Shown here: positions 10,364 to 21,800 of the stretch, one piece after another
Layout of the letters: every line of letters begins with the position of its first letter
Position numbering within the stretch: the first letter of the stretch is position 1
Assembly: GCA_002633025.1 (NCBI GenBank)
Contig: NMRB01000883.1
Location: 153,686-217,685, forward strand
Source: Notospermus geniculatus
Lineage: Eukaryota; Nemertea; Pilidiophora; Heteronemertea; Lineidae
Reading direction: 5' to 3'
Length of the DNA: 64,000 nt
Translations under genes and position numbers: made by a program
Notes under the pieces: model-generated
The model's input: the letters and a program-made list of their open reading frames with translations, nothing else
What the model was told of the DNA's origin: nothing
Databases searched by the model: none

Positions 10364-11630
10364 ATATTATTTTATATTGGGAAAGTCTATGCGTCAGCAA
10401 CAGCACGAACAGATGAAGAGAATGCAAAAATCACGAAGAGTGTAACATGCACACGCGCCACACGACTGATCCCTTGTCCCCTGTTCTCCCGCTCCGCGGA
10501 GCAGCTCAAGGAGAATGAGGACAGCGGACCAGTCTAACGCGCCACAGCATCTAGCGGAGGAGCGCGGTACCAATCACAGCTATTGTGTAGTCTCTATCAC
10601 AAAATATCCCCCTATATTGTTTGGGACCGCTTGAAAATACATGGCTATCGAAACCAATCGCCAGAGATTAGAATGTGTAGGCCTATAGGATCTTTGTTTC
10701 TATGCCAGTTTTTTCCGAGGGACATACATGTACTTTACTGTCACACCGGCGCTGCTAATGATGAGTTCGCAGGGCAAAGTACACAAAAAACTCTGTGGGT
10801 AGCATGCAGTAGGTTTAACTGGGGGATTATGACCGCATTCGAGCGCCATAAACGGTATCCGCGCCGATATAATGGCTGTTATTAATTTACTTAATTGATT
10901 ACTCAAACAAAACGGCAAATATCGAACCACCGAACGCTGAGACCAACAACCACGGCAAATAATTCTCAGCGCGTTCACATATTTTGTAAATATTAAATGG
11001 GGAATCGGATCCAGTGTTTGTGTTTAATGATTGCAAAGTGACTTTGTTTTAAAGAAGAATGTTTGATTTGCCTGCAATTAAGAGATTCTGTCTGCGAAGG
11101 CACGAATGGGGCAACTGTTGTGTGATGGTAGTGAAAAGTTCGTCACGCCTGAGGCTCGTGGGTTCGAATTGATATGATGCTTTTGACAGCCCAACCAGAG
11201 TATTGGATTTGGTATTCTACCAGCGGTGCCATCTGGAAAGTGGTGACTTCTCAGGGTACTTTTCATCTGACGATCGACCAGCGGGTGCCTAGAGCTGGAT
11301 TCCGGAGCAAATAATGTCAATTTTCACAAACTTTTGCATATCGATTGGGTTGCTGCAAGATAAAGCGGCAGCTGACGCCTTGAGACGATCACATGCCTTC
11401 CTGACTCCGTTAGGAATAGGCCTGTTGAAAGTATAACCGTAGAGAGGCCTATCCTTAATCAGAAGAACATCTTTATCAGCGGAAACTTAACAAGGTAAGA
11501 ATGACCGACGTTCGCATGCTAACTGATATCGAGAATGCTGGGACTCAGGGTTGTTCAGTGATTCTTTCTTGAATCAACTGTCTCCGACAGTGATGTACCG
11601 AACGCACTTATAAATTTCAGGAACGTCAAA
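10364..11630. promoter_or_regulatory. Probable divergent promoter between WDR73 and the vWA/EGF gene
   Basis: The two start codons face away from each other across about 1.27 kb with no coding sequence between. The WDR73 side (10130-10560) is comparatively GC- and CpG-rich. I see no TATA box at a convincing distance. A B-box-like GGGTTCGAATT at about 11160 may be a decayed tRNA-derived repeat. Confidence 0.35.
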
Positions 11631-12822
11631 ATGTGGGCGCAGTTTGCCCTCCTGCTGATGTACCTGGCAGCCAATGCCGACTGTTACAGAATTGGTGAGT
11701 TTCCCATTGTGTGTTTGAGGTAATAAGAGAGGGGCGTGGCCACAATATAGGCCTACAATTCGAGGCCGGCGCAATTGCCTGCCAGTGAGTGAGGTTCAAT
11801 AAAAGTAGGCCTACTTTTTCTACCACGCACTCACATAGGAAACGGACAAGCGCAAAGCGCAAAATGCAAAGTATGAATTGGCCTAAGGCTTAGCGCACAT
11901 GTCCGACAAAACTCGATCCGTTAGGGGTGTTTTTAAAGTCGACTGACCCAACGCTGTCGACTCGACATTCAGCCAGGACAGTCGATTTTAACAGACACCC
12001 CTAACGCATTGAGTTTTGTCGNTCCGCGGCCCTATACCGCATTCCGCGTGTCAGCTAAATGCAGCTTTATGCGATACGACGTTATCCGCTAAAGCGGGTG
12101 ATCCACTGCCGCGATTTCGGCTTGAGACGCGGTTGCGTTCCCTTGCGGTTACCTTATAAGGACTCCGATTGCCATATAAGGCATTCGCTCCATTTAAGCC
12201 CGCCGCACACGGAGGGCAATTGCCTTCGCCAAAGCGCGGGCCCGCCACTTGGCGAAGGCAATTGCCCTCCGTGTGCGGCGGGCTTAGCGATCGAGTGGAA
12301 AAACGGATGCGATATCGCATCTCCGGATGTAAACACGGAGGTAAACACGGCTTGACTTTTCGTAGGCAGTACAACGCACGATCCGGTCTTAAGGCGCGTT
12401 CACACCAAAACCGGATTCCGGAGCGTTTTTCGGTACAGTACGGTTCCCGCAAGCTAATACGGAGGTTTAGAAATCAAACGATAAAACGTCAACGTCAACG
12501 ACAACGTTGTTTTTGTACCGAAAATGCACGAATCTCGCCGATTTTTGTGGTGGTGTTTTCCATTGTCACATTCATCTTTCAGGAGGCTCTCCATCGGTCC
12601 GAGGGTATTCCTATCGATCCGGTCGATGCACTAGTTTTGACCTTGGTCTTCTTCAAGTTCAAGGCAGAGGCGACATGACTCCAGGGCTTTGTGCGCAGAC
12701 ATGTGACAAGCAGTCATATTGTAAAGGCTTCTACATGCCTACACGCAAAACCTGCCAGATGACGTACGATGTTTGTGCGCAGTTATCTGAATTTTCGAGG
12801 TACACATTTTACACCAAGCTAG
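11631..12822 (+). CDS. Exons 1-2: signal peptide and PAN/apple-like domain with RGD
   Basis: Exon 1 (11631-11694) starts MWAQFALLLMYLAANADC, a clear signal peptide, and ends in phase 1. Exon 2 (12583-12822) is symmetric phase 1-1 and encodes a cysteine pattern C-x(27)-C-x3-C-x5-C-x9-C, with GLCAQTCDKQSYCKGFYM typical of PAN/apple domains. The triplet RGD lies in QGRGDMTP just before this core. PAN domains mediate protein or carbohydrate contacts. Confidence 0.75.
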
Positions 12823-15800
12823 GTAAGACAACTATTTTCGTCATTTCTAGTGAAACCCTCCTCCTACAAACACCGGTTAAAGCTAGGCGCACACAGACAA
12901 TCTCGAACAAGTGAATTGCACACAAATATCACAGCAATCTCGAACAATGACGGGTTGGAGACGTCATTTTTGCAGCCAATCAGCATCGATACTGAAATAT
13001 CCTCGATCTGTCATAGGTCAATGGTGAGAGACTCCATGAACCACGTAAATTATGCACGGACACCTACGCGAAATCCTTGTTCAGGCGCGGATCCGGGGGG
13101 CACACCCAGCCCGTGCCCCCCCCCCCCCATTTTTCGGTGACCAACGTCACTGAGAAAAATTGCCCTTTTTCAAAGTGCCACAGAATTGCCTTGTAATTTG
13201 TCCATCAGATGATGGGATATCGCGCCAACGACCTTCTAGATTTCAAAATTTTCTGGGGAGGGGGGGACCCCCTGCTGTGGCTTTGTGCTTTCGGCGCTCG
13301 CCTTCATCGGGCAGCCTGTGGCCTTCTGTGCCCCCCCCCCTTGTGACCAGAATCCTTGATCCGCCCCTGTCGTTTATTTGTTGATGGCATATTTACCAAA
13401 TATTCCGACCTGTTTTTTTTCTAGGAAGAGGTCAATTTACATCCATGAGTAAGTGAAAATATAAGGTGGCCGTTAATTCCCAGTTAAAGCGGGTAGCACA
13501 CCAGACGAGGTTAGGGCGGTATAATAGCAAACGATCATCGCCACCATCGGTCATTGGTAAGACTCGTCGGGTGTTACCTGTACATGTACGCCCCAAACCG
13601 TCAGTTATTAGGGACTCAATGGGCCAATTTTTTAAACGATGGCTAAGATAACCATTGGGTTTCATTAACCCTCAGTTGACAAACTGTTGGTTAATCACGG
13701 TTTGTCAGAAAAGCCGATGGTTAAACCGCGGTTTACCTTAACTATCGTTTAAAAAATCGGCCCAATGAATCACATATTATCATAAAGGAATCAACCATGC
13801 ACGGATTAGGATGTTGCGTAAATGACTGATAAATTCCTGTATTCATTTGTTCGTGGCATAAAGGTACAAAAGTATTCATCTGTTTTTTCCAGGACCTAGA
13901 ATAGCAACGGGTAAGTCAAAGATTTGAGAGGCCGTTAGTTAGCATAGAATCGGTTTCCCTCCCAACGAACGAAGGCGAAAAACCAATCTGAAAACTTTTT
14001 ATGTAAAGAAAACAACGTAGAAAATACTCTGTCGATTCAGTCACTACTGATCACTCCCACTGTGGGTGAGGGACACCAAGCCCTCTGTTCATGGTCACTT
14101 AGTTCATCATCAGTCATTGATCACCTACATGTACTGGGTGAGCGACATCAAGTTCATCATCCAGGACCTGGAGTCGACTTCTTAGCAAGGGTTGAACTGA
14201 CAATCGCAAAAAGGTTGAATTGACGGGTTGGAGACGCCACATTTTTGCTGCCAATTATAATCAGCATCGATACTGAAAATAACAACCCTATGTCATTGGT
14301 CAATGGTGAGGGACTCCGTGAATCATGCAAATTACGAACTGAGACGGATGGCGCGTTGATGAGAAATCCCTATATTTAGTTGTTCATGGCGTGGTTGTTA
14401 AAGTCTGGCAACATCTATCTTTGACCTAATGGAATGCGGAAGCTAGGAAATTGATCGTTGGATTTTCCACGGACCTTTAATCACACACGGCTATTGAATG
14501 ACCGGTGGACAACGCGAACAATCGGGGAACGACCACAAGTGATCGACAGGCATGATTATAAACCGCAAAGCTCTGTCACATTACATGACTTCCGCATTCC
14601 ATTAGGTCGAAGATAGATGTTGCCAGACTTTACTAAATACCAATCTGTTTTCCAGGCATGCCAAACACTAGGGGTAAGCAAAAATTTCAGGTGGCCATCC
14701 TCCCATAGCAGAGTCTTGGTCTCTCTCCTCTTCACTATATGTTCGTGGGTTTGAGTGGATGATGATGATCGAGCCCTGGTGTGGGAGGATGGCCGTTAGA
14801 TAGTTGTAAAGAGTCGGCTATGCTTCCCTCTTGCTGGCGAACAACGAGGACGAAAAGTGAATCCCAATATGGCCGTCAAAGTCGCCATCTTGAATTTATA
14901 ATTGCAAGTCATCATTATTTTTGCTGCATGGGGGCACATCACACATCTTCAACTGAATGCGCGGGCTGAGGGGTAGGCCTACTTGCTCGCGACAGCGTGG
15001 CCTTTTTAGGTATTTTTTCCATCTGACACGAGGAAAGCGTGGATGAAAAAAGTAACAACCCGTTGTTCTGCCTCAGCAGTTTTTCAGATATTTCCTTTCA
15101 GAGACCACTTTCCTACTGTTGGTAGAGTCATCCCGAGTCATGGGTACCGCAAAATTCGCTAACGCCAAGACGTATGCGGAGAGTTTTCTCCATGCGATGA
15201 ACATTGGTGCCGGCCACGACATTGTGGGCATGGGGTCGTTTGCTCACGCGACTTATCCTTTGCAAATTGCGGGTCACTACCAGAAGAAATTCTTCCTGAC
15301 GCAATTTGTAAAACAACTGCCGCTCTTGACAAGCAATCAGCTGGACGTTACAAACTTTTTAAGGTATGTTTTTCTCACTTGGTGGAAGCACAAGTAATTG
15401 ATCAAGTCATTCGGAACTTCCGAAGGCAACTGCTCGGCAATTTCCGTGACGGCTCGCATTTCCCCTCGGACACAATTCCAAGGCAGCCATCTTGAATGCG
15501 CAGTGATTGCCTTCAGTTTCTGTGGCTTTGGATGCGGTCGCCTCATCACACCACGCGCATGAACGAAATAGGTCACACAAAAACGTTGCGTTATTGATCA
15601 ATAATTGGCAGATTGGGTGAGATATCGGTAAGTTTATATATAATATGCCTCAACTTATCCAGGAAATAAGGTTGGATATTTTAGCAGGCCAAAAGTCGGC
15701 GAACATAGTCCCACGGTCGGTCACGTGGGTTTGTTGATAACAACATGGCTGCCTTGGACTTGTGTCCGAGGTGAAATGCGCCGCCGAGTGGATAGATAAG

Positions 15801-18800
15801 CAGTTCGCCGGTCGTTCCGAATGTGATCAAGTAAGCGCGTTGTAATTGATCAAGTGAGCGCTAAATGAGTTCCTCCTTGAGTTCCCAAGAAACGTTTCTG
15901 GAGAGACAGGTGGGTTGTAAAGTGAAGCGCGTTGAAACAGTTGAAAACACTGAAAAGCATGCCATTTTATTATTACATTTACTCGTCCGATCAACTTTTA
16001 GGAGCTGCCAGTCCCTGTATAACACATATCATCGAAGGAACGTTCCAGAGGTCCTGGTAATCTTTGGTTCTGGCCAAAAGGGAACTGAGGACAAGGGCTC
16101 CACAATTGTCGAGCAGATAAAATGGTGGTGGGCCAGAGGTGTACGGGTCTACTACATCAGCGCCGGCCGTGTGGACAGAACTGCCTTAGGGTGGTTCGTC
16201 CTGCCGGAAAATGTCTTTGACATGTCCCGCAGCAAGCCGAGCACTATCGTTGCAAAGATCAGAAAAGGTAAGGTTACTACATTTCTGCTGATTCATAGAT
16301 TTAATGTTGAATTTTTCGTATACAATGTATTTATGCCGCGGGTTTTAACATACAATAATTTTCCAGTGTGTAAAGTGCCACCCTGTTTATTTGGTGTTTC
16401 CCTCATTAAGACCGCCCCACGGCACAGAGGGTGGGCGGCCTTCCTTGTTAAGCGCTCTTTCTTTTTTGTCAGATGTTGCATGTGGAGCCAGTAAAGTCAG
16501 CCGATCAGGAAAGTGTGAACCTTTTAATGCTTGTCGCCTTAAAGTGTGTACCGGCGGGAGTTCCAAATGCGTTAAGTCCGGGAGCTCCTTCGCCTGTCAG
16601 TGTGGACGTGACCAGAAATATGACGCGGAATATGGATGTCGGCGTAAGTTGTTTTCTGTAATCATTCCTAACTGTAAAAAAGTGTATTAGTCATATTGCG
16701 TATGTCGCCACAAGAAGGCCGAGTGGTACATGTACCCTCTCCAGCCATAAGTGGCTAAAACAACCTGTAGAATGGGGACCGCCCACGCTGGTTCACTCCG
16801 TACATGTATCATATTGAGCTCCAATTATTATCTATAATGGCTTTTTATTCTTCATATCTTTCATTTCCTCAATCTTTCATTTTTTCACGTGTTTTCAGTC
16901 AGGAAACCGATTGACATGGCCTTCATCGTGGATGTCAGAAGTTCATCAGCCACCCTGCTGAAAATAAAGACCTTTATCATTGGGCTTCTCCAAGCATTCG
17001 ACATCTCATCATCCTATCTACGATTCAGCATCATCACATACCCGCAAATTAACCCGAGGAGTTTGTCATTCATGTCCTTCTCACAAGGTACAGTATGGGC
17101 GAATATGTTTCGTATTCATCGTTTTGACGACCGCCATCTTGGATTTTTTGCAAACTGCACATGCGCAGTTACATCTCGTGGGCAAATTCGTATCTCCCGA
17201 CCAATCATATGCGTTGGTTTGCCCACCAGATAAATGCGCGCGCACAAAATTTTCGTAGCACATGGCAAGTTATGGAACGTCCTGCCAAGTGACTCTCAGT
17301 TTTTCTCACCTCTGTACTTACTGACCGATCATTCACTTCAAACCAGCTGGCCGGTTAGCTCAGTTGGTTAGAGCGTCGTGCTAATAACGCGAATGTCGCG
17401 GGTTCGAGCCCCGTACTGGCCAAATTTTTTCGGCCCCGGGTACGTTCTTTTTTACCTGGTTATTGACAAACGATGTTCTGGTTGCTGTTAGCAGCTGCAT
17501 CTACCTGCCACCTTCACTTCTCATCTGACTTGTCAAAAAATGCGGATGGTAAATATGCGGCATCGACTCACAGCAACATCGCTGAGGAACGATTGGCGTT
17601 ACACTTTTAAAACTCGATCCTATACAAGCGACTTTTATTACAGGGGTGGACAGAAGATACCTCGCCCCAACTCTGGACAAGTACCTGAAGTACAGAAACG
17701 GTGGCGATCAACTCTTGGCAACCCTCAATGTTGTACGTGAATACGTTTTCAACACGAAGTATGGATCAAGGTCGAATGTCCCTCGTTTTGCATACCTTTT
17801 CACCAATGGAGCTATCAGTAGTGCAAGTCTACCCCAAATTAGGCGAGAGGTAAGAAAGTAGGCAAGTTATGAGGTCAGACCATATGAATCTTTACATGGT
17901 GCGAGTAGCCTACATTGAAATTTACCTTACACGTCAGTGTGTCCCAGAAACATGATTTTTTCCTGGGCACACTGAAAAACATCATTATCTTTTCCTTCCA
18001 GTTCTTGACGTTCTATAGGTTAGGCATCATTATGCCAGTCATCAGCACTGGCAGCCAATCAATGAGCCAGCAAGTAACCAGTTCTTTATCAGCGTTCTAC
18101 CAGATCGTCAGCATCTACCGGGTTACCAACATCAACGTCTTCATCACGAGATACATCACCTTGACAACACAGAGTGAGTAATGAATGCGCCGGGCAAATT
18201 TGAGCCAATCATTTCTCTTGTGATTATCTTGCCCGGGGTAGCCGTGTGGCTATTGGTCAAAATCGCTTCAAGGAGGCTGCCGATTAAAACTACCGACGAA
18301 AGTGACCGAATGAGTTGCAAAATCGCCTTTCTTTTTCGATTCCACACCACAGAATGAGATTAATGACATCAAGAAGTTTTTTTACTCAGTCAAGTTCAGG
18401 AAATACCCTGCTCTAGTAAAATAGTACGTTGCGTGCGTATTGCATTGGGTGACAAATATCATGCTACATTGTTTTTTCACCTTCGGGCGAATTTCGTAAT
18501 TATTGGGCTTCTTTCCCCTCCTTCACCAGGTATGACCTGTGGCAAAGGAAAAGCCCCAGATAGCAAAGGAAATTGCAAAGGTATGGTATCGAATTGTTTT
18601 CATTTAATGTGAGCTTATTTACGTATATTTTTATTTGTCGTCTATGGAAGAATTATAGTATACGTTGGACAAGCCCCTCCGCACCTTTCACGATGGGTTG
18701 TAATTCGAAACTTCCCCGAATCCGGAAAGGTCAACGTTGATAATTCGATTAGTTTAACCCGTAAATAGGTAAAATGTAAGCAGAACTTGCTAATAGGCGT

Positions 18801-21800
18801 TGGTTTGTGGCATAGAAAAGATGGCACCACGGTTATTTTGAGTGGCACATCACTGCCATCTGTTGATTGGCGAATTTGCACTTTTAGTAGCCTCTGTAAC
18901 ATTCGTTTTTAAGCTATCGATGTGTGTAAACAGTTCCAAGGAATATGCGGGAATGACGCAATCTGCCGTAGCACACAGGGCTCTCACACATGTAGCTGTC
19001 GCGCAGGGTCTGGGAAGACGTACGTGAAAGATCGAGGATGTGTCGGTAAGGAGGCTGCGCAATCGCTCTGACCCCACTCCCACTGCGCATTGAACTTGGA
19101 GTCGTCTCGTAAAGACCCACGAGAATCAAGTTCGCGCCGATTCAAGTTGACCGGCTAACGTTGTTTCACTTAGTTTCGCAGCTGGGAGGCCAAGCGCCAT
19201 CCACTGACCATAAAGGAAATCCGCCCTGGTCGACCGTGTCCGCCGTATAACTGAAGAATAACAGAACGATTATGTCAAGACCAGCGACTAAATTCGAGGC
19301 GATCAGCGTCCAACGTCGACCATCGGCAATGAAATCGCCAAACAGTTCGTATTTTTCCTTTTCATCCTGCCAACATGCACTGGAATGTTGTTTTATTCTC
19401 TTCCAGTGCGAAAGGTTATCGAACTGGTCATCGGTATCGATGTATCCAACAAGGTTTCCCGAGCAAAAGTCGAAGCCAACAAACAAGCAGCCATCAAGTT
19501 TGTCAAGGGATTCGACATAAGTTCATCCTATGTCAGACTTTACATCGTGGAGTACGGCAGTATCCCGACATTCCATTACACTGGCAGTTCGAATAACCTC
19601 GCGATNGGTTGCTGTTAGCAGCTGCATCTACCTGCCACCTTCACTTCTCATCTGACTTGTCAAAAAATGCGGATGGTAAATATGCGGCATCGACTCACAG
19701 CAACATCGCTGAGGAACGATTGGCGTTACACTTTTAAAACTCGATCCTATACAAGCGACTTTTATTACAGGGGTGGACAGAAGATACCTCGCCCCAACTC
19801 TGGACAAGTACCTGAAGTACAGAAACGGTGGCGATCAACTCTTGGCAACCCTCAATGTTGTACGTGAATACGTTTTCAACACGAAGTATGGATCAAGGTC
19901 GAATGTCCCTCGTTTTGCATACCTTTTCACCAATGGAGCTATCAGTAGTGCAAGTCTACCCCAAATTAGGCGAGAGGTAAGAAAGTAGGCAAGTTATGAG
20001 GTCAGACCATATGAATCTTTACATGGTGCGAGTAGCCTACATTGAAATTTACCTTACACGTCAGTGTGTCCCAGAAACATGATTTTTTCCTGGGCACACT
20101 GAAAAACATCATTATCTTTTCCTTCCAGTTCTTGACGTTCTATAGGTTAGGCATCATTATGCCAGTCATCAGCACTGGCAGCCAATCAATGAGCCAGCAA
20201 GTAACCAGTTCTTTATCAGCGTTCTACCAGATCGTCAGCATCTACCGGGTTACCAACATCAACGTCTTCATCACGAGATACATCACCTTGACAACACAGA
20301 GTGAGTAATGAATGCGCCGGGCAAATTTGAGCCAATCATTTCTCTTGTGATTATCTTGCCCGGGGTAGCCGTGTGGCTATTGGTCAAAATCGCTTCAAGG
20401 AGGCTGCCGATTAAAACTACCGACGAAAGTGACCGAATGAGTTGCAAAATCGCCTTTCTTTTTCGATTCCACACCACAGAATGAGATTAATGACATCAAG
20501 AAGTTTTTTTACTCAGTCAAGTTCAGGAAATACCCTGCTCTAGTAAAATAGTACGTTGCGTGCATATTGCATTGGGTGACAAATATCATGCTACATTGTT
20601 TTTTCACCTTCGGGCGAATTTCGAAATTATTGGGCTTCTTTTTCCTCCTTCACCAGGTATGACCTGTGGCAAAGGAAAAGCCCCAGATAGCAAAGGAAAT
20701 TGCAAAGGTATGGTATCGAATTGTTTTCATTTAATGTGAGCTTATTTAGATATATTTTTATTTGTCGTCTACAAATGGAAGAATTACAGTACGTTGGACA
20801 AGCCCCTCCGCACCTTTCACGATGGGTTGTAATTCGAAACTTCCCCGAATCCGGAAAGGTCAATTGATAATTCGAGTAGTTTAACCCGTAAATAGGTGAA
20901 ATGTAAGCAGAACTTGCTAATAGGCGTTGGTTTGTGGCATAGAAAAGATGGCAGCACGGTTATTTTGAGTGGCACATCACTGCCATCTGTTGATTGGCCA
21001 ATTTGCACTTTTAGTAGCCTGTGTAACATTCGTTTTTAAGCTATTGATGTGTGTAAACAGTTCCAAGGAATATGCGGAAATGACGCAATCTGCCGAAGCA
21101 CACAGGGCTCTCACACATGTAGCTGTCGCGCAGGGTCTGGGAAGACGTACGTGAAAGATCGAGGATGTGTCGGTAAGGAGGCTGCGCAATCGCTCTGACC
21201 CCACTCCCACTGCGCATTGAACTTGGAGTCGTCTCGTGAAGACCCACGAGAATCGAGTTCGCGCCGATTCAAGTTGACCGGCCAAACGTTGTTTCACTTA
21301 GTTTCGCAGCTGGGAGGCCAAGCGCCATCCACTGACCATAAAAGAAATCCGCCCTGGTCGACCGTGTCGTATAACTGAAGATACAGAACGATTATTTCAA
21401 GACCAGCGACTAAATTCGAGGCGATCAGCGTTCCAACGTCGACCATCAGCAATGAAATCGCCAAACAGTTCGTATTTTTCCTTTTCATCCTGCCAACATG
21501 CACTGGGATGTTGTTTTATTCTCTTCCAGTGCGAAAGGTTATCGAACTGGTCATCGGTATCGATGTATCCAACAAGGTTTCCCGAGCAGAAGTCGAAGCC
21601 AACAAACAAGCAGCCATCAAGTTTGTCAACGGCTTCGACATAAGTTCCTCCTATGTCAGACTTTACATCGTGGAGTACGGCAGTATCCCGACATTCCATT
21701 ACACTGGCAGTTCGAATAACCTCGCGATCCTTACCATCGACGACGCCATCGCCGGCATCAACAGTATTCAATATAAAGGAGGTTCAATGAACTTCTACAG

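Noticed and set aside
12059-12678. Long ORFs on both strands around the foldback
   Set aside because: They arise from the palindrome at 12195-12286 and run through a real splice acceptor at 12581; the true exon starts at 12583 in another frame.
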